A DNA stretch of 51,522 bases from a bacterium (GCA_017645765.1 JAGCNV010000066.1:1-51522), one strand, 5' to 3'. Shown: positions 25,381 through 34,779, counted from the first letter of the stretch. Translations and numbers: made by a program. Notes: generated from the letters alone by a model not told the origin.

Positions 25381-26161
25381 TATTTTCATTATCTTATCTA
25401 TTATTCCGCAGACTTTTGTCTTCGGAAACACTTTAAAAAACAAGATAATCCGCGAACGCATGGAAAAGGAAAAGGCTGAAGTCGTTTTCGCCATGAAAGT
25501 GAACGATCAGGAACTTGAAGTAGCACAGAAATTAGCATCAGATTCCCTCCTGAAATACAAAAAACTCGTATTTCTTGAAAAATCATCGCGGATAATGAAG
25601 GAAAATTGCCTGAGCTTCGATTCCGAATGTATAAAATTTTATGACATTTCAATAGCTTACCTCACAGACGAACTGAATAAGACCAAACTCGAACTAGAAG
25701 GATACGAAAAAATTCTGAAGGAAAGTATCAAAAGGAAAAAAATCCTCGATGAAAAAATGGTTATGCTCGAAAAAGGTGTCGAAACTGAGATCGCTTCAAT
25801 AAAAGTGAAAACCGTCATTCCCGAACTGAAAAAGTTCTACAAATGCGCTAAAAAAAGCGGATGGAACGGTGCCCGCGGGGTTTTCATAACGCCGGAACAG
25901 GCCTCATCGCTCCCCTTCCCGACCATTATAAAAAGCATAGAACCAATGAAAAAAGATGGATATATGCTGACAGCGGAACACAACGGATACTCACTCAATT
26001 TCGCATACGTCAAATCACTGAACGTAAAAAAAGAAGAGACTGCTGAAGCGAATAGAAAACTTTTTTCCGCAGCGTCAGGGAATCCTGTCATTCCTGGAGA
26101 AGTCCTTCTTTTCATTACGAAAAACGACCAGTTTATAAACCCTGCTTTTGTCTGCAAATAG
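25364..26161 (+). CDS. Periplasmic coiled-coil protein with a degenerate LytM-like (EnvC-type) C-terminal domain
   Basis: This 265-aa protein has an N-terminal signal peptide (KKFFSIFIILSIIPQTFVFG). A long charged helical region (about 20-165) follows and is likely coiled coil. The last ~95 residues follow the strand order of an M23/LytM domain (SIEPMKKDGYMLTAEHNGYSLNFAYVKSLNV ... PVIPGEVLLFITKND.FINP), but lack the HxxxD and HxH metal ligands; GEVLLF stands where HLHFE is expected. EnvC-like proteins with this layout activate cell-wall amidases rather than cut peptidoglycan. It starts 17 nt before the preceding gene ends. The assignment rests on pattern reading and needs a structure comparison. 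Confidence 0.55.
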   Translation: MKKFFSIFIILSIIPQTFVFGNTLKNKIIRERMEKEKAEVVFAMKVNDQELEVAQKLASDSLLKYKKLVFLEKSSRIMKENCLSFDSECIKFYDISIAYLTDELNKTKLELEGYEKILKESIKRKKILDEKMVMLEKGVETEIASIKVKTVIPELKKFYKCAKKSGWNGARGVFITPEQASSLPFPTIIKSIEPMKKDGYMLTAEHNGYSLNFAYVKSLNVKKEETAEANRKLFSAASGNPVIPGEVLLFITKNDQFINPAFVCK

Positions 26162-26170
26162 GAGCAGCAC

Positions 26171-27226
26171 TTGGAAGAATTCAAGACAGATCTTGAAAAA
26201 TGGGGCTTTGACAGCTATTTCAAAGAGCTGGCACTCAAAGAATCCGCAGAAGGTCTGATTCCTGCAAGAGTCATCGGACACAACCGCCATTTTTACGATG
26301 TCGTCTGCGAAAAAGGGTTCTTTTCGGCAAAAACAAGCGGCTCCATCAGATACAATTCGGTGTTAAAATCCGACCTTCCAGCTGTCGGCGACTGGGTCAT
26401 GATCTCGCTGCGGCGCGACAAATCCTACATCTGCTCTATTCTTCCGCGAAAAAACTGCATATCGAGAAGGTGCAGCGGAAACGTCATAGACGAGCAGGTT
26501 TTAAGCGCGAACATCGACATTGTTTTCATAGTCATGTCAATGGATGAAAATTACAACCTGAAACGCCTTCAGAGATACATTTCAGTCGTTGCCTCTTCAA
26601 AGATCAAATCTGTGATTTTATTAACAAAATCAGATTTATGTAATAAAAGTCAAGAGCTTTTTGAAGAAGTGAAAAAAGTTGCTCCCGATAAAGAAATCTT
26701 CGCAATTTCCTCTTTTGACGAATCAACGGAAAAGCTCCTGAAATCATTCGTAAAATCTGGTGTTTCAGCTGTTTTTATCGGCTCGTCGGGAGTCGGCAAA
26801 TCGACTTTGATAAATACTCTTTCAGGATCGAATATACGCGTTACAGGCGAAATAAGCAGCGCCGTCCGCAAAGGGAGACATACAACTTCGGCTCGCGAAC
26901 TCATACTTCTCGCTTCAGGCGGCATGGTTATCGACACTCCAGGAATGAGGGAAATACAGAACTGGCAGGAAGAGGACGCTTCAGGCTTTGAAATCATACG
27001 CGAACTTGCGCAGCAGTGCAGATTTGCCGACTGTCGTCACAAAACAGAGCCGGGATGCGCCGTAAAAGAAGCTGTTGAAAACGGAACTCTGCCGGCTGAA
27101 ACACTTGAAATGTGGCAGAAACAGCTTGAAGAATCGGAAGAACTGAAGCAGAAAAAGGCGGCTTCTCTCAAAATCCTGGAAACGAGAAGATCAAAAAGGC
27201 AGAAAAATAAAAAATCCGGAATCTGA
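26171..27226 (+). CDS. rsgA: Small ribosomal subunit biogenesis GTPase RsgA
   Basis: This is 351 aa. It is a circularly permuted GTPase, with the G4-like LTKSDLC (about 155) before the P-loop GSSGVGKSTLINTL (about 200-213), G3 DTPGMRE (about 256), and the C-terminal zinc motif CRFADCRHKTEPGC. An OB-fold lies at the N-terminus. RsgA checks late 30S subunit maturation. The start appears to be TTG at 26171 with GGAG at 26161-26164; no ATG lies near, since ATG codons appear only well inside the OB-fold. It is 9 nt downstream of the LytM-like gene. Confidence 0.93.
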   Translation: MEEFKTDLEKWGFDSYFKELALKESAEGLIPARVIGHNRHFYDVVCEKGFFSAKTSGSIRYNSVLKSDLPAVGDWVMISLRRDKSYICSILPRKNCISRRCSGNVIDEQVLSANIDIVFIVMSMDENYNLKRLQRYISVVASSKIKSVILLTKSDLCNKSQELFEEVKKVAPDKEIFAISSFDESTEKLLKSFVKSGVSAVFIGSSGVGKSTLINTLSGSNIRVTGEISSAVRKGRHTTSARELILLASGGMVIDTPGMREIQNWQEEDASGFEIIRELAQQCRFADCRHKTEPGCAVKEAVENGTLPAETLEMWQKQLEESEELKQKKAASLKILETRRSKRQKNKKSGI

Positions 27227-27234
27227 TCATTAAT

Positions 27235-27259
27235 CAGCCATATAACCGCGGCTGTTTTT
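27235..27259 (+). terminator. Candidate terminator after rsgA
   Basis: CAGCC (27235-27239) can pair with GGCTG (27250-27254), followed by five T. It sits in the 36-nt gap between convergent rsgA and rsmD. The stem is short and the loop is 10 nt, so confidence is moderate. Confidence 0.45.
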
Positions 27260-27262
27260 AAA

Positions 27263-27814
27263 CTATTCCCAGTTATAGAAAATCGTGAGACAGGTTCCGC
27301 CGAATTTTTTGGTTTTAGAACTCCAGCCCGCCTTTTGCCAAGGCGTTTCAGCGTTTCCTTCGACAACTATGACGCAAACTTCGCCGACTATTCCTGAATC
27401 AATGATTTCATCCAGCAAATCCGGCATCTTATCTCCCAAGATATAAGGCGGATCGAGAAAAATCGTGTTGAATTTCTCGTTGAGTGAGGCGAAACTCAGA
27501 GAAAAAGCGTCACCGTTTATTACGTTCACCTGATTTTTTATGCCGAGTTCTTCTGCGCTTTTCCTTATGTTAGAGGCAGCCTTAGAATTAGCCTCTATCG
27601 AAAAAGATTTGGAAAATCCACGGCTTATCGCTTCAAAAGCAAAGATTCCGCTTCCTGAAAAAATATCAAGAAAATTCCTGTTTTCAAATTCTATCATAGA
27701 AAAAAGAGTGTTGAAAAAAGCACTTCTGACTTTCTCTTCAGTCGGTCTTAGACCAGTGTCCGGAACTTTGATATAACGGCCTCTTAAAACGCCGGAAGAA
27801 ACTCTTAGATTCAT
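27263..27814 (-). CDS. rsmD: 16S rRNA (guanine966-N2)-methyltransferase RsmD
   Basis: This 183-aa SAM-dependent methyltransferase has the family start MNLRVSSGVLRGRYIKVPD and TGLRPTEEKVRSAFFNTL, the SAM-binding FLDIFSGSGIFAFEAISRG (motif I) and catalytic FLDPPYILG (D/N-PPY). It methylates G966 of 16S rRNA. The start was set at 27814 because family homology begins there; an in-frame extension to 27877 would overlap the zinc-ribbon gene. It is the last gene of the efp operon, starting one base after the upstream stop. Confidence 0.93.
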   Translation of the reverse strand: MNLRVSSGVLRGRYIKVPDTGLRPTEEKVRSAFFNTLFSMIEFENRNFLDIFSGSGIFAFEAISRGFSKSFSIEANSKAASNIRKSAEELGIKNQVNVINGDAFSLSFASLNEKFNTIFLDPPYILGDKMPDLLDEIIDSGIVGEVCVIVVEGNAETPWQKAGWSSKTKKFGGTCLTIFYNWE

Positions 27815-27815
27815 A

Positions 27816-28190
27816 TTACTTGAGAACGAAGAAATATGCCGCTGCCGCAACAGCCGCAAAGAGAACAAGCAGAACAATAACTATCGGAAGTTTGCTTTTT
27901 CTGCGGATTTCACGAGTCTTCTTTTCAGAGCGTACAGCAGTATTTTTTGCATAAGAATACGATTTTTCTCCGACATTCATCCCTTCGGTCAGAGTGACAC
28001 GCTGAGTAGGCCCTGCCTCCGCCTTGAAATTCTGAGCTTTGGCGTTTTTATCCTCATTTTCTTCAGCATCAGTCGAAAATTTTGATGCCTCAGCCGAAGA
28101 AGAAACATTCGAGCTGCCGCACATCGGGCAGGCTTTCATCTGTTCGGGAATATCAGCCGTAAATCCGCAGTTGTTGCAAACGAACTTCAT
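27816..28190 (-). CDS. Small zinc-ribbon membrane protein
   Basis: This 124-aa protein has an N-terminal rubredoxin-type zinc ribbon (CNNCGF, then CPMCGSS), a charged linker of about 65 residues and one C-terminal membrane helix (LPIVIVLLVLFAAVAAAAYFFV). The ribbon is most likely cytoplasmic. No function is known; similar ribbon-linker-TM proteins are common next to sensor or TPR proteins in this kind of bacteria. It starts 7 nt after the sensor gene. Confidence 0.8.
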   Translation of the reverse strand: MKFVCNNCGFTADIPEQMKACPMCGSSNVSSSAEASKFSTDAEENEDKNAKAQNFKAEAGPTQRVTLTEGMNVGEKSYSYAKNTAVRSEKKTREIRRKSKLPIVIVLLVLFAAVAAAAYFFVLK

Positions 28191-28197
28191 ATACCAC

Positions 28198-29706
28198 CTA
28201 ATTTACAGGTTTTGCCTTGACAACCGGTTTTCCGTCTTTTTCTTCAATTGAGAACTGGACATCGGAACATTTATATTTAGCCATGATAGAAGCTTTGTTC
28301 GTTCTGACTTTGCCTATAAATGCCGTTTTTTCCTTTTCGCTTACTGATTCGCCGTGTTTGCGTTTTATTCTGCAGTAGTCTTCCCAAAGAGCATCAAACG
28401 GATTGCTGGAATTCTGCGCTGCGGAACCAAGAGATGGTGCAATCTGCGTTTTTTCGTTGTCCTCGTCATCATCATCTTCTTCGACCTGTGCAGGAATAGT
28501 ATGATTTACCGCTTCGGATTTCACTTCATGCTCAGGTTGAGGTTTCGGAGTCTCTTTTTTCGGCATTTCGGTGTGGACTGCAGCAGGTTTCGCAACTTTT
28601 TCAGCCTTTATCTCTTCGACCGATTCGGTACCGAACGGATCAGGAATCGGAGAATCGAAATCATCTGCACTTTTACCTTTTCCGGCTTTTACAAGAGGTG
28701 AAGAAGTGATTCCGCCAACATCTTCATTAGCCTCAAGGTACTGCTGAATAAGCTTGTTCATAGCCGAAACAACTATGTCTGCACCATTTGAATATCTCTT
28801 GAGAACGAGCTTCTCGCCGACTCTCATTCTTGAAATATCTGATGCAAGGTTTTTGAGTATCTTATCGATTTCGTGAGTTACTATGAATGTGAAGAAAAGT
28901 GCGACAAGTATCGCGATAACCGAATAAAGAACGACAGTATAGAGAACTTTGTTATAGCTTTCCCAGCCAGGAATCAGGGAAGTCATAGTAACGATCGTGA
29001 TTTTGTCTCCGCCTGCGAGGTCGTAAGGCATTGTGAATGCGGAAACTCTTGTCCAGCCGTTAAGTTCTTTCTGACCGCCTCTTGTAACAAGCTCAGCCAT
29101 ATCGGCATCAAGATTCGCCTTGCCGTATGATCCTTCAACCGAAGTCCAGCTGTCGCCACCTCTCTCTGCGATCGGAGATGAACCTTTGAAAGCCCTTACA
29201 GGCATCGGAAAAACAGAAAGAAGATCGTCGTCGAACTTTTCAAAAGTTATTGCTGCAAAAAGTTTGTTTCCGTCAGCAAAAACCGGAACAGCACCGATGA
29301 GGTAAAGATCGCTGCCAGTAGAAAACATGCCGTCAGAAGCAACACCGTCTTTCAAAGCCCTCTCAACTGCCGGAATACCTGCATAAGAATTCATAACCTT
29401 GAAGTTGCCGTCAATAACAGCACCGTTTCCGCCGACTATCGCATACTCTTTTTCAGAAGTTATTTTCGAAGTAACTTTTCCTTTTTCGACCTTCAGCTGT
29501 CTGGCTATTTCGAAAGAATTGCCTATCAGCGAATAGTTTCTGCTTTTAAGTTCGGACTCTACCAGTTTGGCAATGTTTTTAGCTCCGTCCTGAACATCGA
29601 TTTTTACTATAAAATCTTTAAAAAGAAGAAAATTGGCTGCGGAAAGAGCCGTGATAACAACTGCCATCAGGAAAAAAACCTTTAATTTCAAACCTAAATT
29701 CGTCAT
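28198..29706 (-). CDS. Membrane sensor-like protein with MXAN_5187-type C-terminal domain
   Basis: This 502-aa protein has two membrane helices, at about 8-28 and 253-277, flanking an extracytoplasmic domain that looks like a single/double CACHE sensor (SEKEYAIVGGNGAVIDGNF, FAAITFEKFDDDLLSVFP). A HAMP-like stretch (THEIDKILKNLASDISRMRVGEKL) and a Pro/acidic linker follow. The last ~70 residues (FDALWEDYCRIKRKHGES ... KGKPVVKAKPV-like ending) match the MXAN_5187 C-terminal domain of Myxococcus. There is no kinase, cyclase or methyl-accepting domain. It likely transmits a signal to a partner, perhaps the TPR protein in the same operon. The partner is inference. Confidence 0.72.
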   Translation of the reverse strand: MTNLGLKLKVFFLMAVVITALSAANFLLFKDFIVKIDVQDGAKNIAKLVESELKSRNYSLIGNSFEIARQLKVEKGKVTSKITSEKEYAIVGGNGAVIDGNFKVMNSYAGIPAVERALKDGVASDGMFSTGSDLYLIGAVPVFADGNKLFAAITFEKFDDDLLSVFPMPVRAFKGSSPIAERGGDSWTSVEGSYGKANLDADMAELVTRGGQKELNGWTRVSAFTMPYDLAGGDKITIVTMTSLIPGWESYNKVLYTVVLYSVIAILVALFFTFIVTHEIDKILKNLASDISRMRVGEKLVLKRYSNGADIVVSAMNKLIQQYLEANEDVGGITSSPLVKAGKGKSADDFDSPIPDPFGTESVEEIKAEKVAKPAAVHTEMPKKETPKPQPEHEVKSEAVNHTIPAQVEEDDDDEDNEKTQIAPSLGSAAQNSSNPFDALWEDYCRIKRKHGESVSEKEKTAFIGKVRTNKASIMAKYKCSDVQFSIEEKDGKPVVKAKPVN

Positions 29707-29722
29707 ATATAGTCTCCTTCAA

Positions 29723-30430
29723 TTAATCCATCGATGTTGAAAAAGAGTTGAGATTTACCACTCTGCCCTTGTCGATTTTGTAAATAAAACTCTGAGCCGC
29801 ATTCTGAACGACCATAAAATCTTCGGTATAAATTGAATTAGTTCCGTAATAAATTTTCAGTGAATAGCTTCCCGGTGCGATATCAGGAATATCCTTGTTG
29901 TTGCTGCCTTCCTTAATTCTCCAGACATATGTGGTTTCAAGAACTTTTACTGAAGAACTGTTCCACGGAAACGATTCATCAGTGATCGTGTAGTCACCGG
30001 ATTCTGTAAACGTATGCTCCGCAGAAGAGTTAGGCTGTATCTCGAGCGAAACAGACTCTCCCCCTTCATGAGCTACAGTTATTTTTCTCGGCAGTTTTTC
30101 TTTGTTTTCAATAATCAGGACACCGTTTTTCGGGAAAAGGATCTTTCTGCGGCTGAACTCCGCACCATAAAGCTCCAATTTTTCTTTTTTTGCTTCGGCA
30201 GACGGTTTATATCCCTCGATAACTACTGAATACTGCTCTTTTTCTTTACCTTTCTGAGCATTCAGCACCGGAAAATTCCAGTAACCGTCACGGATGTCTA
30301 CTCTGTACTGTTCCCCTTTTTCCTCGCCGCGATTGTAGTTTATAGTGAGTCTTATCATCGTTGCCGAAACGGAAAAAGGAATCAAAACAAAGAATGAACA
30401 TATAAAAAACAATGCAAAAAATCTTTTCAC
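29723..30430 (-). CDS. Exported beta-rich protein of unknown function
   Basis: This 235-aa protein has a signal peptide (RFFALFFICSFFVLIPFSVSA). The mature part looks like two beta-sandwich units; the middle one (GVLIIENKEKLPRKITVAHEGGES, EHTFTESGDYTITDESFPW) has a cupredoxin-like outline but no copper ligand set that I can see. The C-terminal unit (PDIAPGSYSLKIYYGTNSIYTEDFMVVQ) resembles carboxypeptidase-regulatory-like domains. It lies one base after the TPR gene and 16 nt before the sensor gene. Confidence 0.65.
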   Translation of the reverse strand: MKRFFALFFICSFFVLIPFSVSATMIRLTINYNRGEEKGEQYRVDIRDGYWNFPVLNAQKGKEKEQYSVVIEGYKPSAEAKKEKLELYGAEFSRRKILFPKNGVLIIENKEKLPRKITVAHEGGESVSLEIQPNSSAEHTFTESGDYTITDESFPWNSSSVKVLETTYVWRIKEGSNNKDIPDIAPGSYSLKIYYGTNSIYTEDFMVVQNAAQSFIYKIDKGRVVNLNSFSTSMD

Positions 30431-30431
30431 C

Positions 30432-32081
30432 TTACTCTCCTTTCTGTTCAGGAATAGCAGCTTTAATCTCTTTCAGGAAACTTGAATTCGGATAAGCTTC
30501 GACAAGCTCTTCAAGAAGCTGGGTGGCACTGACAAAATCTTCGATCGTGATGTAGAATTCAAGCTCGTCAAGCCTTGCCTGCGGCGGCTCGGCAGATTCA
30601 TCAAAAACAGCCTCTTTTTCAGACTCCTGAGGTTTTTCTTCGGCGACTTCACCACCGATTTTTTCTTCTGAAGCAGCTGGTTGTTCTCTGTCGGCTTCTT
30701 CGAGGTTCGGAATACCGCTGAACACGCCGCCTTCGACACCCGATTCAGGATCGGTGAAGTCGTTTTCCTGTTCGGCGAGCTGCTGCTTGCGGGAGGATAT
30801 TCTTACATCGTCACTCCCGAGCATATCTTCGGCATCTCCGAGAAGATCGCGCGCTTCGCCGATTTTTCCTTCCGAAACTTTGAGGTCGATGAGAGTCAGA
30901 AGCAGTTCTCCGGCTTCTTCGACTTTTCCCTGCTCGATATTAGCTTCGATGAGAATGTCGTATGCATCATCTGAACTTTCCCAGCCTTCAGTCGATTTTA
31001 CCTTCTCAATCGCTTTGTCGAACAGCTTGTAGGAAAGGAACGAACGAGCCTCCTTTATAGCCGAACGAAGAGAAACCTTGTGCGGTTTTTCAGCACTTCC
31101 GCCATTCGGATCAATGTCGATAACTAAATCGTCTTTGCCTTCTTCACGGCGCAGATCGCCGGTCGAATCCTTGATTTTGTCAGAAATTATGTCACGCAGT
31201 TTCGCATTCTCATTGAGGATGAAAAGGGCTTCCCTGTCGTTCGGATCAAGCTCAAGTATTCTGCGGTACATCTCGTCGCGTTCGGAGTAATTCTTGTGAT
31301 TCGAGTGAACTACCGCTATCTGTTTGTAAGTTGCGATCAGTTTGTGCGTTTCACCCAGTTTATCGAAAACGAAAGCGAGTTTTTCAAGAAATTCGATCGT
31401 GTCCGGATTGTCGACGACAAGTTTCTGAAGAACGATCAGCGCGTTGGAATAACTTCCCTTTTTGAGATAGAAGTTTACAAGCGTTTTTCCGATCTCTGCA
31501 TCGTTTCCCGTTGCCGTGTAGAGAAGCTTCAGCACTGAAACATACTCATTGACACGGTCAGTGTTTTTAAGCGACTCGGCAAGCGGAACAAGCAGTTTCT
31601 CGGCATCGTGGTTCATCTCTTCCGCAATAAGCATATTTGCAAGTTTCACGGTAAGATTTACGTTACCCGGATAAAGCTCGAGCATTTTGCGGAGAATGTT
31701 TATCGCCGCCATCTTGTTGCCGGCTTTTACATAATAATTGACCGCTGTGTTATAGCGCATCGCTGCATCTTTGACCAAGCCGCTCTGTTTGTCGTAATCG
31801 GCAAGCAGAACATTGATTTTGCCGTGTTCCGGACTCAGGAGAAGCGCCTGTTTCAAAACGGCTTTAGCCTTGTTGAGGAAGCCCTTCTTCTCAAAAATCA
31901 CCGCAACTTTTTCGTAAGTTTCTATAGCTTTCGTCTCTCTTCCGGCTCTGGCATAAAGCTCGGCCAGACGGACATAGGCTCTGTCGTCTTCAGGATTTTT
32001 CCTGATAAGTTCCTCGAATTGCTCTATTTCCGAAACAGCCTTTTTGCCTTTGAGAAAGAATTTGCTGTTGTTATTAGCCAA
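30432..32081 (-). CDS. Tetratricopeptide-repeat protein
   Basis: This 549-aa protein has no signal peptide, so it is cytoplasmic. Residues about 18-300 form at least seven TPR motifs (RAYVRLAELYARAGRETKAIETYEKV and similar). Shorter TPR segments occur around 330-410 and near the C-terminus (ISIEDF..ATQLLEEL), with a long acidic Glu/Ala/Pro linker (about 440-500) between. TPR arrays bind partner proteins. Its place between efp and the sensor gene in a compact operon suggests an adaptor role for the membrane proteins encoded downstream. Confidence 0.85.
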   Translation of the reverse strand: MANNNSKFFLKGKKAVSEIEQFEELIRKNPEDDRAYVRLAELYARAGRETKAIETYEKVAVIFEKKGFLNKAKAVLKQALLLSPEHGKINVLLADYDKQSGLVKDAAMRYNTAVNYYVKAGNKMAAINILRKMLELYPGNVNLTVKLANMLIAEEMNHDAEKLLVPLAESLKNTDRVNEYVSVLKLLYTATGNDAEIGKTLVNFYLKKGSYSNALIVLQKLVVDNPDTIEFLEKLAFVFDKLGETHKLIATYKQIAVVHSNHKNYSERDEMYRRILELDPNDREALFILNENAKLRDIISDKIKDSTGDLRREEGKDDLVIDIDPNGGSAEKPHKVSLRSAIKEARSFLSYKLFDKAIEKVKSTEGWESSDDAYDILIEANIEQGKVEEAGELLLTLIDLKVSEGKIGEARDLLGDAEDMLGSDDVRISSRKQQLAEQENDFTDPESGVEGGVFSGIPNLEEADREQPAASEEKIGGEVAEEKPQESEKEAVFDESAEPPQARLDELEFYITIEDFVSATQLLEELVEAYPNSSFLKEIKAAIPEQKGE

Positions 32082-32101
32082 TGTTGCACCTATTTTTTAA
32101 G

Positions 32102-32665
32102 TTATTTTTTCACTCTTTCGATGTATGTGAACTCTTCAGTGCTTATCTTGATAACGTCACCGTTGGAAATGAAAAGCGGAACCATGACCTGACCGCCGGT
32201 AGAAACTTTCGCGGGTTTGTATGATGTCGTTACGGTATCACCCTTGAAACCGGGTTCGGTATCGGTAACTTCAAGCTCGATGAACTGCGGAAGCTGTACA
32301 GAAATCGGCGAACCATTGTAGAACTGAACAGTAACCTGTGTGTTTTCAGGCATATACGGAATAACGTCTTCGATAACTTTTTCATCGATCGGAAGCTGTT
32401 CAAAGGACTCGTTATCCATAAAAATGTAGTGATCGCCGTCCTGATAAAGGTATTCCATGTTCTTTTCTTCAAGATCCGGGCTGTCGACGCGTTCGCCGGA
32501 AAGGAAAGTATACTCAGCAATCGAACCGTTGAGAACATTTCTGAGTTTGGTCTTGATGACCGCTCTTCTTTTCTGCTGAATGTGCTGCATTTCGACGATC
32601 TGATAAGGAATTCCTTCCATCTCGATCTTTAAGCCTCTTCTGAATTCTGAAGTTTGAATAGACAT
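32102..32665 (-). CDS. efp: Translation elongation factor P with a shortened active loop
   Basis: This 187-aa protein has all three EF-P domains: the N-terminal KOW-like domain (SEFRRGLKIEMEGIPYQIVEMQH), central OB fold (EYLYQDGDHYIFMDNESFEQLP) and C-terminal OB fold with the signature GFKGDTVTTSYKPAKVSTGG..VPLFI. EF-P relieves ribosomes stalled at polyproline. The loop that reaches the tRNA CCA end normally reads KPGKG, with the modified Lys/Arg at its tip. Here it reads HIQQKRRAVIKTK, one to two residues shorter and without PG; K32 aligns with the modified residue. Overall length and the other motifs are normal. Confidence 0.93.
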   Translation of the reverse strand: MSIQTSEFRRGLKIEMEGIPYQIVEMQHIQQKRRAVIKTKLRNVLNGSIAEYTFLSGERVDSPDLEEKNMEYLYQDGDHYIFMDNESFEQLPIDEKVIEDVIPYMPENTQVTVQFYNGSPISVQLPQFIELEVTDTEPGFKGDTVTTSYKPAKVSTGGQVMVPLFISNGDVIKISTEEFTYIERVKK

Positions 32666-32721
32666 AACTTTCTCCTATAAAAATAAAAAAATGATGAACA
32701 CCATCCACAAAAAGCCGCGGA

Positions 32722-32750
32722 ATCCTACTCAGCAAGCACTTTATTGTCAA
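32722..32750 (-). promoter_or_regulatory. Candidate promoter of the efp operon
   Basis: On the - strand TTGACA (32750-32745), a 17-nt spacer and TAGGAT (32727-32722) lie 57 nt upstream of the efp ATG. Confidence 0.5.
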
Positions 32751-32820
32751 GTTTTACAGTATTTTACAAAATCGAACTTTGCCGGAGTTTCGATTTTTAA
32801 AGCTGCACAATAAAAAATTA

Positions 32821-32848
32821 TTGATGTTAACGCGTTTTTTATTACCAT
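32821..32848 (+). promoter_or_regulatory. Weak candidate promoter of the Hsp70 gene
   Basis: TTGATG (32821-32826), a 16-nt spacer and TACCAT (32843-32848) lie 33 nt before the ATG at 32881, which has AGAGG just upstream. No CIRCE-type inverted repeat or heat-shock element is seen. Confidence 0.35.
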
Positions 32849-32880
32849 AGCCCGTTGTTGTTATTTTTAAAGAGGTAAAA

Positions 32881-34779
32881 ATGACAGTTATCGGAATCGA
32901 TCTTGGCACGACCAATTCATGCGTCGCAGTCATTAAAAACGGAAAACCGGAAGTCGTAAAGGACGACGGAGGCAAGGCGACAATACCTTCGATCGTCAGT
33001 TTCGTAAAAAACGATCTCACCGGTGAAATCGGTAAAATAGTCGGTGCTCAGGCACATCAGCAGATGCTGACGAATGCGGAAAACACAGTTTACTGCATCA
33101 AAAGGCTGATCGGACACGATTTCAAAAGCGCATCGATAAGTCACATTCTGCCGACACTCCCCTACAAAGTCATTCCGGGACAGCAGGGAAACGGTCTTGA
33201 AATATACATTCCTGCTCTCGGCAAAAATTTTACGACTGAAGAGATTTCGTCCTACATTCTGACAGAGCTCCGCAGCACCGCTGAAAAATATACCGGCGAA
33301 ACAATCTCGAAAGCGGTCATCACCGTTCCGGCATACTTCAACAACAAGCAGCGTCAGGCGACAAAAGACGCGGCTGCGATTGCGGGAATCGAAGTTATGA
33401 GAATCATCAACGAGCCGACCGCTGCTGCTCTGGCTTACGGTTTTTCGAAATCTTTCTCTGAAGAAAAACTGCTCGCCGTTTTCGATTTCGGCGGCGGAAC
33501 ATTCGATATCACACTTATGGAAGTTTCCAAAGACACTTTCAATGTCGTCGCTACTGCCGGCAATACTTTCCTCGGCGGCGAAGACATCACGAACGCGCTT
33601 CTGGATTACCTTCTTGACGATCTCTCAACAAGATACAACCTGCCCGACATCGACGATCAGCTCGTTATCCAGAGGCTACGCGACTATGCGGAAACCGCAA
33701 AGAAAAATCTCACTATCCAGACAGCTGTAACGATCGAAATCCCCTATCTCAAAGAGGTAAACGGCAATTTTATCCACTATAAAACAGAAGTATCGCGCGA
33801 AAAACTTGAAGAACTCGCTCTGCCCTTCATTCAGAAAGCGATCAACACTTTCGACAAAACCCTGCAGGAAGTTCAGCTTACTCCCGGTGACCTTGCCGGT
33901 ATAATCCTAATCGGAGGTCAAACCAGAATGCCGCTTCTGCAGAGTGAACTTGCCGATTTCTGTCCCAGCGTCCAGATCCTCAAGAACATCAATCCAGACG
34001 AAACTGTAGCTATCGGCGCGGCTCTTCAGGCAAAATTCCTTGAAGAAGAAGCCGGAGGCGAAGACAACGGAATGCTTCTGCTTGATGTTACTCCGCACAA
34101 TCTCGGAATTGCAGTCGGAAAAGATATGTTCTACACTCTGATCCAGAAAAATTCGACAGTTCCGACTTCGGTCGACGATATTTTCGTAACTTCTCACGAC
34201 AATCAGGAAAAGGCAAAGATCCTCCTTCTTCAGGGCGATTCGCTCGTCGCTTCCGAAAACGAGATCCTCGGCGAATTCGAGCTTGACGGTCTCCGTCCGG
34301 CAAAACGCGGCGAAGTCAAGATCAGAGTCACCTACGAAATCGACATCAACGGAATCGTAACCGTTCAGGCAATGGATATGGATACCGGTATTTCGCAGCG
34401 GATCACCGTCGCTTCGACCGGCAACATGACGAAAGAGGAACTTGCGAAAAAAATCGAAGAAAACTCCGACTACTACCTCGATCTTGCCGAAAAAACGATG
34501 GTCGAAGAGATCGTCCAGAGCATAGAAAATTACCTTTTCGAGCTTGAAACGATGAAGCCGAAACTTTACCAGATCTTCGCAAACTCAAAGATCGGCAACG
34601 ACAAAATGGAAAAAATGGAAGCCCTCATTTCGGGAACGAAAGCCTACATCAAAGGCGAAAAACTCGACCTCGAAAAACTTCAGGACATCGAAACGAAGCT
34701 CGACATCCTCAAAAATACCTACAAAAATCTTATCGACCATTCGGACGAAACAGTCGCTCCGGACGGCGGAATTTTCTAA
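32881..34779 (+). CDS. Hsp70/DnaK-family chaperone
   Basis: This 632-aa cytoplasmic chaperone has an ATPase domain with [59 protein letters not shown] and LIGGQTRMP. The substrate-binding domain starts at [15 protein letters not shown]. The C-terminus ends [12 protein letters not shown], without the EEVK/EEVD-like Gly-rich tail of canonical DnaK. It binds exposed hydrophobic peptide segments in an ATP cycle with a J-protein and nucleotide exchange factor. No dnaJ or grpE is nearby and several segments differ from canonical DnaK ([16 protein letters not shown]), so it may be a second, specialised Hsp70. The gene stands alone. Confidence 0.92.
   Translation: MTVIGIDLGTTNSCVAVIKNGKPEVVKDDGGKATIPSIVSFVKNDLTGEIGKIVGAQAHQQMLTNAENTVYCIKRLIGHDFKSASISHILPTLPYKVIPGQQGNGLEIYIPALGKNFTTEEISSYILTELRSTAEKYTGETISKAVITVPAYFNNKQRQATKDAAAIAGIEVMRIINEPTAAALAYGFSKSFSEEKLLAVFDFGGGTFDITLMEVSKDTFNVVATAGNTFLGGEDITNALLDYLLDDLSTRYNLPDIDDQLVIQRLRDYAETAKKNLTIQTAVTIEIPYLKEVNGNFIHYKTEVSREKLEELALPFIQKAINTFDKTLQEVQLTPGDLAGIILIGGQTRMPLLQSELADFCPSVQILKNINPDETVAIGAALQAKFLEEEAGGEDNGMLLLDVTPHNLGIAVGKDMFYTLIQKNSTVPTSVDDIFVTSHDNQEKAKILLLQGDSLVASENEILGEFELDGLRPAKRGEVKIRVTYEIDINGIVTVQAMDMDTGISQRITVASTGNMTKEELAKKIEENSDYYLDLAEKTMVEEIVQSIENYLFELETMKPKLYQIFANSKIGNDKMEKMEALISGTKAYIKGEKLDLEKLQDIETKLDILKNTYKNLIDHSDETVAPDGGIF

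Noticed and set aside
31608-32192. 194-codon + strand open frame
   Set aside because: It is antisense to the TPR gene and the end of efp and shows no family features.
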